The notes beneath the pieces are model-generated. The model was not told where the DNA came from and did not search any database. It saw nothing but the letters and a program-made list of their open reading frames with translations. A program made the translations under genes and the position numbers. This document shows, in pieces, positions 22,394 to 28,579 of a DNA stretch of 30,284 nucleotides. The stretch comes from an uncultured Acetatifactor sp. (GTDB taxonomy: Bacteria; Bacillota; Clostridia; Lachnospirales; Lachnospiraceae), in the NCBI GenBank assembly GCA_904501885.1, contig CAJGCP010000024.1, positions 1 through 30,284 on the forward strand. The letters are read 5' to 3'. How positions within the stretch are numbered: the stretch's first letter is position 1; each line of letters opens with the position of its first letter.

Positions 22394-22792
22394 ATGAGAA
22401 AATTTAGTGTAAAAAATACACGGGTAAACGGTGAGGTGCAGCGTGTGCTGGCAGAAATTATCCGTGGTGAAATCAAGGACCCCCGCATCAGCCCCTGGAC
22501 CAGCGTGGTTGCTGTGGAGGTGGCTCCTGATTTGAAAAGTTGTAAGGCTTGGATTAGCGTGCTCGGTGATGAGGAAGCAAAACAGGCTACCCTGCAGGGG
22601 TTAAAGAGCGCAGAAGGCTTTATCAAGCGTCAGATTGCTAAGACCATCAATCTGCGCAATACCCCCGATATTACCTTTGTAATGGATCAGTCCATCGAAT
22701 ACGGTGTCAATATGTCAAAAAGAATTGACGAAGTTATGGCACAGGACGAGGAGAAGGCAAAGGGCAGAGAGGAAGAATCCTCAGAAGAGTAA
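22394..22792 (+). CDS. rbfA: Ribosome-binding factor A
   Basis: A 132-residue KH-like protein that helps 16S rRNA 5'-end maturation and cold adaptation. Visible features are the N-terminal NGEVQRVLAEIIRGEIKDPRI and the later FIKRQIAKTINLRNTPDITFVMDQSI. It starts one base after the infB stop, with a site inside infB, and has an acidic/glutamate-rich tail. nrnA follows after 12 bases. Confidence 0.96.
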   Translation: MRKFSVKNTRVNGEVQRVLAEIIRGEIKDPRISPWTSVVAVEVAPDLKSCKAWISVLGDEEAKQATLQGLKSAEGFIKRQIAKTINLRNTPDITFVMDQSIEYGVNMSKRIDEVMAQDEEKAKGREEESSEE

Positions 22793-22804
22793 CGAGGTTA
22801 TCGC

Positions 22805-23755
22805 ATGTTGGATTTATTGAAAGAGTGCCGAGGCGCAAAGAAAATCGGTATTAGTGGTCACATCAGACCGGACGGAGATTGTGTGGGTGCCTGCCTGGCA
22901 CTGCAGATGTACCTTCAGAAAAATGTGGAGGGAGCGTCTGTCACAGTCTATTTGGAACAACCTGCAGATATTTTTAAGGACATTAAGGGTTTTGGGGAAA
23001 TCAATAGCGTATTTCCCCAAGAGCCTTCCTTTGATGTGTATTTTGCCTTGGATTGTGGCAGAGAGCGTACCGGTGAAGCATCAAAATATTTTGACGAGGC
23101 GAAAAAGACCATCAATATCGACCATCACAAGAGCAATGAGTCAGGCACATGCATGTTAAATCATGTGCGCCCGGAAGTTGGCTCTGCCTGTGAGGTGCTG
23201 TATGACCTGATGGAACAGGACAAGCTGGATGCGGATATTGCTATGGCTTTGTATGTGGGGATGGTCCATGATACAGGTGTGTTTCAATATACCAACACCA
23301 CTCCTGACACCATGAGAAAAGCGGCGGAACTGATGGAATACGGTTTTCCTTTTTCCAAGATTATCGAAGAGACATTTTATCAAAAGACCCTGATGCAAAC
23401 CCGTATCTGTGGCAAAGTGATGGCAGAATGCACTCCTGTTTTAGGCGGGAGATGCGTGACCGGATTTGTGGATGGAGACACCCTGCAAGCCTACGGCGCA
23501 AAACCCCATGACCTGGATGGTATTGTGAATAAGTTGCGCAATATCACCGGTGTAAGTTGTGCAATCTTTGCCTACCAGTTGAATGAGGAAGAATGTAAAA
23601 TCAGCCTCCGTTCCGATGAATGCGTGGATGTGGCCCGTATTGCCGAATGCTTTGATGGCGGCGGACATGCGAGGGCCGCAGGCTTTACCATGAAGGGGAC
23701 ATTTGAAGAATGTGTGGACAAGCTCTTGCCTCATATAGAGGAGCAGCTATGTTAA
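22805..23755 (+). CDS. nrnA: Bifunctional oligoribonuclease / PAP phosphatase NrnA (DHH-DHHA1)
   Basis: NrnA degrades very short RNA oligonucleotides and dephosphorylates 3'-phosphoadenosine 5'-phosphate. The 316-residue protein has DHH-family metal ligands in SGHIRPDGD (His19, Asp23, Asp25), LDCG (Asp83) and IDHHKS (Asp106, His107, His108), and a C-terminal DHHA1 domain with GGGHARAAG. GAGG (22794-22797) is seven bases from the ATG. It overlaps truB by 7 bases. Preference for nano-RNA, cyclic dinucleotide products or PAP cannot be read from sequence. Confidence 0.93.
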   Translation: MLDLLKECRGAKKIGISGHIRPDGDCVGACLALQMYLQKNVEGASVTVYLEQPADIFKDIKGFGEINSVFPQEPSFDVYFALDCGRERTGEASKYFDEAKKTINIDHHKSNESGTCMLNHVRPEVGSACEVLYDLMEQDKLDADIAMALYVGMVHDTGVFQYTNTTPDTMRKAAELMEYGFPFSKIIEETFYQKTLMQTRICGKVMAECTPVLGGRCVTGFVDGDTLQAYGAKPHDLDGIVNKLRNITGVSCAIFAYQLNEEECKISLRSDECVDVARIAECFDGGGHARAAGFTMKGTFEECVDKLLPHIEEQLC

Positions 23756-24657
23756 ATGGTATTATTGTAATAGACAAAGAACCGGGATTCACCTCCCACG
23801 ATGTGGTAGCGAAAATGAGGGGAATTTGCGGGCAAAGAAAAATAGGACATACGGGCACTTTGGACCCGGCTGCCACGGGGGTGCTTCCCGTGTGCCTGGG
23901 CAGTGCCACAAAGCTCTGTGATATGCTTACCGAAAAGGATAAAGAATATGTGGCAGAGCTTTTATTGGGTGTGGAAACAGATACCCAGGACACCACCGGA
24001 GAGGTGTTAGCGCGTAAGCCTGTAGAAGTAACGGAAGAGCAAGTCCGTCAGGCGATTGCCGGTTTTGTGGGACACTATGATCAGGTGCCACCCATGTATT
24101 CTGCGCTGAAAGTGAACGGTAAAAAACTCTATGAACTGGCCAGAGAGGGCAAGGAAGTGGAGCGAAAGGCCCGACCTGTGGAGATACTTGAAATTGAAAT
24201 TTTGACCATGGACTTGCCTGTGGTGAAGATACGTGTGGCGTGTTCCAAAGGTACCTATATCAGAACACTTTGCAGTGACATCGGTGCAGCCCTTGGTTGT
24301 GGCGGTACCATGCAGAGTCTGCGTCGTACGAAGGTGGGTGGTTTTTCCTTGGAGAGCGCACTGACACTGGGACAGTTGCAGGAACGGAAGGACAAGCAGG
24401 AATTATATGGGATTGTAATCCCTGTGGATAGCGTGTTTTCAGAATGCCCTGCACTGCATGTATTGGAAGAACATAGGAAACTGCTGGACAACGGCAATGC
24501 TTTTTATCCCCGTCAAACGGTGGAGAAGACGAAGTTCGAAGCAGGCAAATGGGTGCGTGTATATTGGCAAGATGATACTTTTGCCGGCGTTTATGCCTAT
24601 GAAGAAACAAGAAAATGGTACAAGCCGGTTAAAATGTTTTTGGAGAAAGAAACCTAA
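23749..24657 (+). CDS. truB: tRNA pseudouridine-55 synthase
   Basis: TruB converts U55 of the tRNA T loop to pseudouridine. The start is ATG 23749, inside the end of nrnA, with GAGGAG at 23738-23743; a longer frame from 23710 is rejected. The 302-residue product begins MLNGIIVIDKEPGFTSHDVV and has the catalytic GHTGTLDP with Asp39. It continues with PPMYSALKVNGKKLYELAREG and a C-terminal PUA-like domain. The ribF start codon directly abuts the stop. Confidence 0.96.
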   Translation: MLNGIIVIDKEPGFTSHDVVAKMRGICGQRKIGHTGTLDPAATGVLPVCLGSATKLCDMLTEKDKEYVAELLLGVETDTQDTTGEVLARKPVEVTEEQVRQAIAGFVGHYDQVPPMYSALKVNGKKLYELAREGKEVERKARPVEILEIEILTMDLPVVKIRVACSKGTYIRTLCSDIGAALGCGGTMQSLRRTKVGGFSLESALTLGQLQERKDKQELYGIVIPVDSVFSECPALHVLEEHRKLLDNGNAFYPRQTVEKTKFEAGKWVRVYWQDDTFAGVYAYEETRKWYKPVKMFLEKET

Positions 24658-25584
24658 GTGAAGATAATTACTGATTTAAACGAAATCAAATTACATACAG
24701 ATACCGCGGTGGCCATCGGTAAATTTGATGGTGTCCATGTGGGTCATCAAAAACTCCTTCAGCGTATACTGGCATATAAGGAGCAAGGGCTCGCTGCCTG
24801 TGTATTTACTTTTGACCCGTCTCCGTCGGTTTTCTTTGGATTGACGGATGGAATGCAACTTTCCACCCCAGAGGAAAAACGTGCCTTATTTGAACAAATG
24901 GGCATCGACTACTTAGTGGAATTTCCCATGAATGCCGGGACAGCTATAATGGAAGCGGAAGAGTTTGCAAGAGACATTCTGGCAGATAGCCTGTGTGCCA
25001 AATTTTTGGTGGCAGGGGCTGATTTATCTTTTGGTGCCAAGGGCGCGGGAAATGTTGCCCTACTGCAGACGATGTCACAGGAACTGGGTCTTACCGTGGA
25101 AGTCATCGACAAAGTTATGGTAGATGGCGCGGTGGTAAGTTCTACCAGAGTGAGAGATTGCCTGGAAGCAGGACAGATGGAAAAGGTGGCAGACCTTTGC
25201 GGCAGACCTTATGCCTTCAGGGGCGTAGTACAGCGTGGCAATCAGATTGGCAGAACCTTGGGCTTTCCCACCATTAATCTGGCGGTGGAAGATGGGAAAT
25301 TAGTGCCTTCTTGCGGCGTGTATTTTTCTGAAGTTGTGTATGATGGGAAAAGATACCGCAGTATTAGTAATGTGGGTTACAAACCCACCGTGGGAGGAGA
25401 GACTACACCCGGTGTGGAAACCTATATTTATGATTTTGACAAGGAAATATATGGTGACCAGGTGGAAGTGCGTCTGCTTCGATTCCACAGACCGGAGCAG
25501 AAGTTTGATGGGTTGGAAGAACTGAAGGCGCAGTTGGCAGAGGATATTGAGGGTGGTAAGATATACCAGCTGTCTGCAGGTTGA
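24658..25584 (+). CDS. ribF: Bifunctional riboflavin kinase / FAD synthetase
   Basis: It phosphorylates riboflavin to FMN and adenylates FMN to FAD. The 308-residue protein has the N-terminal nucleotidyltransferase domain with HVGH (27-30) in GKFDGVHVGHQKLL and the SSTRVRDCL motif. The C-terminal riboflavin kinase domain has GRTLGFPTINL and NVGYKPTV. The start is GTG 24658, immediately after the truB stop, with GGAGAAAG inside truB. Its stop codon TGA (25582-25584) lies inside the -35 of the next promoter. Confidence 0.95.
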   Translation: MKIITDLNEIKLHTDTAVAIGKFDGVHVGHQKLLQRILAYKEQGLAACVFTFDPSPSVFFGLTDGMQLSTPEEKRALFEQMGIDYLVEFPMNAGTAIMEAEEFARDILADSLCAKFLVAGADLSFGAKGAGNVALLQTMSQELGLTVEVIDKVMVDGAVVSSTRVRDCLEAGQMEKVADLCGRPYAFRGVVQRGNQIGRTLGFPTINLAVEDGKLVPSCGVYFSEVVYDGKRYRSISNVGYKPTVGGETTPGVETYIYDFDKEIYGDQVEVRLLRFHRPEQKFDGLEELKAQLAEDIEGGKIYQLSAG

Positions 25585-25609
25585 CAGAATAGAGATATGC
25601 CGATATAAT
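25581..25609 (+). promoter_or_regulatory. Consensus promoter for the NlpC/P60 gene, overlapping the ribF stop
   Basis: TTGACA (25581-25586), exactly 17 bases, TATAAT (25604-25609): a perfect sigma-A consensus. The leader of about 80 bases contains two small inverted repeats, TTCTGCAGAA and GCCGGA/TTCGGC (25653-25671). Confidence 0.85.
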
Positions 25610-25697
25610 CGACAGAGTGTTCTGCAGAATGGTTATTGAAACAAGTGATTATGCCGGAAGATAAGTTCGGCAGGTGTTTTTTAGAAATGAGGCTAGA

Positions 25698-26534
25698 ATG
25701 GTTTTTTATAAAATAAGGAATATGTTGATGGCCTTGGCTGTTGTCGTCTTGGGCGGCGCGTGCTTTTCCATCACAGCCCAAGCGGCAGAGGTTTTGCCCA
25801 CGGCAGGGGTTGCCACTGTGCTGATGCGTACCTTGACGGAAGAAGAGTACATTGTGGCTGCGAAAGAAGCGAAGAACGCTTCTTGGGGCTACACCAATCT
25901 GGGCGTGGCAAATGTGCCGGGCAACAGATTAAACATACGCTTACAACCTGATACGAGCGCTGAAATGGTAGGACAGTTACCCCATCATGCCGTATGTGAA
26001 GTGCTGGATATGGCAGATGGATGGGCCCATATTACTTCTGGTGAAGTGGAAGGCTATGTAAGCTTGGAATATTTATTTGTCGGTCCGGATGCAATTTTGG
26101 TGGCGAAAGAATTGTCCCAGCCTTTTGGCGTGGCATTGACGAAAACTGAGGCCAGATACGGCGAGGGCGTTTCTGATGTCCGCGTGGATTTGGTGGAGTA
26201 TGCGAAACAATTTGTCGGCAATCCCTATGTATGGGGTGGCACCAGTTTGACGAAGGGTGCTGACTGCTCCGGATTTGTTTTAAGTATTTTCAAAAAGTAT
26301 GGATTTGACCTGCCCCACAGTTCCGGAGGACAGTCGAAATATGGCACGGCGGTGACGGTGGATGAGATGAAACCCGGCGATTTGGTCTTTTATGCCAACA
26401 GTAAGGGCAATATCAATCATGTGGCAATCTACATCGGCAATGGTCAGGTAGTACATGCCAGCACCAAGGCAACAGGTATTAAGATTAGCGATTATAATTA
26501 TCGTACACCATATAAGATTAAGAGTTTGCTGTAA
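25698..26534 (+). CDS. Secreted SH3 / NlpC-P60 (C40) peptidoglycan hydrolase
   Basis: A 278-residue exported protein. Residues 1-30 are a signal peptide (basic start, hydrophobic core, cleavage after AQAA). A bacterial SH3-type domain spans about 67-128 (NVPGNRLNIRLQPDTSAEMVGQL...WAHITSGEVEGYV). The NlpC/P60 domain (about 165-278) carries Cys190 in GADCSGF, His241 in NHVAIYIG and His253 in VVHAST, the expected active-site residues. Such enzymes cut D-Glu-gamma-diaminopimelate bonds in stem peptides. The start at ATG 25698 is set by GAGG 25689-25692. It has its own strong promoter and terminator, so it is a separate unit from ribF. Confidence 0.92.
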   Translation: MVFYKIRNMLMALAVVVLGGACFSITAQAAEVLPTAGVATVLMRTLTEEEYIVAAKEAKNASWGYTNLGVANVPGNRLNIRLQPDTSAEMVGQLPHHAVCEVLDMADGWAHITSGEVEGYVSLEYLFVGPDAILVAKELSQPFGVALTKTEARYGEGVSDVRVDLVEYAKQFVGNPYVWGGTSLTKGADCSGFVLSIFKKYGFDLPHSSGGQSKYGTAVTVDEMKPGDLVFYANSKGNINHVAIYIGNGQVVHASTKATGIKISDYNYRTPYKIKSLL

Positions 26535-26538
26535 AATT

Positions 26539-26580
26539 AAGAGCCACTCAACACAATGGGTTGAAGTGGCTCTTCTTTTT
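26539..26580 (+). terminator. Terminator of the NlpC/P60 gene
   Basis: AAGAGCCACT/AGTGGCTCTT (26539-26548/26565-26574) with an inner CAAC/GTTG stem, followed by CTTTTTT. It lies between convergent genes. Confidence 0.85.
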
Positions 26581-26610
26581 TGTGGTTTGGGAACTACGAA
26601 ACGACAATCA

Positions 26611-27219
26611 TCATTTGGAATACTTTAAAAGCAATATCCCCTTAAGGAGCAGTAATAAAAATGCCACAACTACTGCATATGCTTCGCGCGTCACCGCTAA
26701 AAATAACACCAGAACAATACCCAGTATCATGGATATTCCGGTGATGGCCGGATGATATTTTTCGTTTCTGAATTTTGATAATAGCAATTTTATAATTCCT
26801 AATATAATAAGTGATGTATACAAAGTCCAAAATAACAAGTAGTTCAATTTGGTGGCTTGCGCGTATGCCCAAAGGTTGACGGAATAGATATATTCATTCA
26901 CCATATTGGGATAAAGAGGTAAAACAATCAGCATAATAGAGCATACATCTATCATTCCAAATAATATGTTACAAATATTTTGTAAGTTTGTTTTGTTTTC
27001 TTTTTCTGCGATAGAAAGTAATTTGTCACTTGATAGTAACTCGTCAATGGTAACCGAAAAATAGCCTGATATATCCTTTAACGAATCAATACTTGGATAA
27101 CCTCTTCCGGATTCCCATTTGGAGATAGCTGTTCTGGATACATATAATGCTTCAGCCAATTCTTCTTGAGTAAGGCCTCGCTCTTTCCTTAATTCCTGTA
27201 GCTTTTTATGAAATTCCAT
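26611..27219 (-). CDS. XRE-family regulator with a C-terminal membrane domain
   Basis: A 202-residue protein. Residues 5-60 form an XRE/Cro-type helix-turn-helix (LQELRKERGLTQEELAEALY, then SRTAISKWESGRGYPS). Four hydrophobic helices follow at about 82-104, 125-148, 158-176 and 179-199, so the DNA-binding domain is tethered to the membrane. AAGGAGG lies nine bases before the ATG. The gene is 41 bases downstream of hicB on the same strand and could be on the hicAB transcript. AT content is higher than in the flanking core genes, consistent with an acquired segment. Targets and signal are unknown. Confidence 0.85.
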   Translation of the reverse strand: MEFHKKLQELRKERGLTQEELAEALYVSRTAISKWESGRGYPSIDSLKDISGYFSVTIDELLSSDKLLSIAEKENKTNLQNICNILFGMIDVCSIMLIVLPLYPNMVNEYIYSVNLWAYAQATKLNYLLFWTLYTSLIILGIIKLLLSKFRNEKYHPAITGISMILGIVLVLFLAVTREAYAVVVAFLLLLLKGILLLKYSK

Positions 27220-27260
27220 TGCTGAACCTCCTTGATTTCTATATAACGGAACAAAATTTT

Positions 27261-27659
27261 TTAACTTCTGTATTCCAATCCGCTCAATCGGCTAATTAGC
27301 GCGTCTTCCAAGACTCTTGAAAAATTGATATGTTCAGCCTCGGCTTTTTCATTGAGCCAGCTGGGAATGGTGAGGGTCTTTTTGATCCTTTTGTTCTCTA
27401 TGCGCTTGCGGTATTCTGTAAAGTCCACGTCAACATAGGTTAAAATGTCTTTCTCTCCAACAGTAAAATTGGCACTGCCGGGTTCGGGTATATCCTTTCC
27501 TAAATCCTGCATAGTGATACCCATTCCGCCGATCACATCGCGAGCCATAAATAATGCGTCTGCAATGTCTCTTCCTTGCGTATTGCAATTAAAGTCCGGA
27601 ACGGTAACAATGTAACCTTGCGTGTCGGGAGTAAGTATAATTTGGTAAGCAATTCTCAT
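27261..27659 (-). CDS. hicB: HicB-type antitoxin with ribbon-helix-helix domain
   Basis: A 132-residue antitoxin. The N-terminal part (about 1-60: YQIILTPDTQGYIVTVPDFNCNTQG...DALFMARDVIG) is the partial RNase-H-like HicB fold that covers HicA. The C-terminal part (KKTLTIPSWLNEKAEAEHINFSRVLEDAL, about 93-121) is a ribbon-helix-helix DNA-binding domain, which should repress the hicAB promoter. GGAGG lies upstream of the ATG. It follows hicA by 40 bases. Confidence 0.92.
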   Translation of the reverse strand: MRIAYQIILTPDTQGYIVTVPDFNCNTQGRDIADALFMARDVIGGMGITMQDLGKDIPEPGSANFTVGEKDILTYVDVDFTEYRKRIENKRIKKTLTIPSWLNEKAEAEHINFSRVLEDALISRLSGLEYRS

Positions 27660-27699
27660 TTAATATAACCTCCAATCTGATAGATGCTTGAGTAGGGTG

Positions 27700-27870
27700 T
27701 TATAATCCCCGTCGCTTAATTATAGTTTTTGCTAAATTTTCTTTGATTTCTTTATGAAGAGGTATCGGTTCGATGTCTTTGCCGTTGGTGTATATATCAT
27801 GCCCTCCAACCTGCCGAAGTAGCCACCAGCCGTTCTTTTTAAACATCTTAATTAGGTCTTTGCGCTTCAT
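27700..27870 (-). CDS. hicA: HicA-type mRNA interferase toxin, 56 aa
   Basis: A short frame starting MKRKDLIKMFKKNGWWLLRQ, with the catalytic His24 in VGGHDIYTNG and the ending EPIPLHKEIKENLAKTIIKRRG. This is the compact double-stranded-RNA-binding-like HicA fold, which cleaves mRNA. AAGGAGG, six bases before ATG 27870, is a very strong ribosome site. hicB follows directly in the usual toxin-first order. Small size makes it easy to miss in automated calling. Confidence 0.92.
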   Translation of the reverse strand: MKRKDLIKMFKKNGWWLLRQVGGHDIYTNGKDIEPIPLHKEIKENLAKTIIKRRGL

Positions 27871-27884
27871 TTATCCTCCTTAAT

Positions 27885-27913
27885 AGTATACGTGCAAAAT
27901 ACGTGTGAGTCAA
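27885..27913 (-). promoter_or_regulatory. hicAB promoter with direct-repeat operator
   Basis: On the minus strand TTGACT (27913-27908), a 17-base spacer and TATACT (27890-27885). Two ATACGTG direct repeats (27888-27894 and 27899-27905 on the + strand), 11 bases apart, fill the spacer and touch the -10. They lie on one face of the helix, as expected for binding of RHH dimers of HicB. Confidence 0.75.
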
Positions 27914-27961
27914 TGGAAAAATATAGATAGAGAAATAGATTTTTTGAAATGATAAAAATAC

Positions 27962-27990
27962 TTTACAACCCCATATAAATATGTTACTAT
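27962..27990 (+). promoter_or_regulatory. rpsO promoter
   Basis: TTTACA (27962-27967), a 17-base spacer and TACTAT (27985-27990). It is divergent from the hicAB promoter, about 50 bases away. Confidence 0.65.
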
Positions 27991-27996
27991 ATCAAA

Positions 27997-28079
27997 GTAT
28001 GATTAGCCGTCACTCAGATTAGGGACACTCCGACCCGTTCTTGGTGGCAGGCGTTTATTAGAAAAAGGAGGATTAGAAA
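27997..28079 (+). promoter_or_regulatory. Structured rpsO leader, possible S15 autoregulatory site
   Basis: GCCGTCAC (28006-28013) pairs with GTGGCAGGC (28044-28052) with one bulged A, enclosing GGG/CCC (28022-28024/28034-28036). AAGGAGG follows at 28065-28071. S15 represses its own mRNA through leader structures in many bacteria, so this is a candidate binding site; I cannot match it to a specific known class. Confidence 0.5.
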
Positions 28080-28346
28080 ATGATTTCTAAAGAGAAGAAA
28101 ACAGCAATCATGACCGAGTATGCCAGAACAGCTGGTGATACCGGTTCACCTGAAGTTCAGGTAGCAGTTTTGACTGCAAGAATTCAGGAGCTCACCGAGC
28201 ACTTGAAGGCTAACCCCAAGGATCATCATTCCCGTCGTGGTATGTTGAAGATGGTTGGTCAGAGACGTGGTTTGTTGTCTTACCTGAAGAAGAAAGATAT
28301 CGAAAGATATCGTGCACTTATCGACAAGCTTGGCTTGAGAAAGTAA
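28080..28346 (+). CDS. rpsO: Ribosomal protein uS15
   Basis: An 88-residue 16S rRNA-binding protein central to 30S platform assembly. Conserved features are TGSPEVQVAVLTARIQELTEHLK (about 22-44), HHSRRGMLKMVGQRRGLLSYL and the final LGLRK. Ribosome site AAGGAGG is eight bases upstream. A hairpin after the stop separates it partly from pnp, but rpsO-pnp is the common order. Confidence 0.97.
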   Translation: MISKEKKTAIMTEYARTAGDTGSPEVQVAVLTARIQELTEHLKANPKDHHSRRGMLKMVGQRRGLLSYLKKKDIERYRALIDKLGLRK

Positions 28347-28353
28347 GAACTAA

Positions 28354-28384
28354 AAGCGGAGCGCCCATTGCGGTGTCTCCGCTT
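28354..28384 (+). terminator. Hairpin after rpsO
   Basis: AAGCGGAG/CTCCGCTT forms an 8-bp stem with a 15-base loop, followed by CATTTCGTTTTT. It is a partial terminator or processing site between rpsO and pnp. Confidence 0.55.
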
Positions 28385-28519
28385 CATTTCGTTTTTGTAA
28401 TCCGTTAAAAATAGAGGATTACACGTGGTTTTATGCAGTGACAAGAGACAGAAGAAGACCCCGAGATTGCTGAAAAGAGTATCAGCGGATGGTGGTTTTT
28501 TCAGTAGTTTCGGTAACTT

Positions 28520-28549
28520 CTGTTTCTTTGCACATAGAGAAAGAAACAG
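28520..28549 (+). promoter_or_regulatory. pnp leader hairpin
   Basis: CTGTTTCTTT/AAAGAAACAG forms a perfect 10-bp stem with a 10-base loop, 30 bases before the pnp ATG. In enterobacteria pnp is autoregulated through an RNase III-cleaved leader hairpin; a similar role here is a guess. Confidence 0.5.
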
Positions 28550-28579
28550 CCGTGAAAAAGGCAGAAATGGAGAGAGATT

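Noticed and set aside
22221..22626. Long minus-strand frames across infB, rbfA and other core genes
   Set aside because: They are opposite-strand shadows produced by codon bias of the real genes; none has a plausible start or homology.
25581..25698. c-di-AMP (ydaO) riboswitch before the NlpC/P60 gene
   Set aside because: The gene type fits, but the leader is only about 80 bases and lacks the conserved purine-rich core of that riboswitch.
26561..26755. 64-aa + strand frame after the NlpC/P60 gene
   Set aside because: It starts within the terminator and is antisense to the clear XRE regulator gene.
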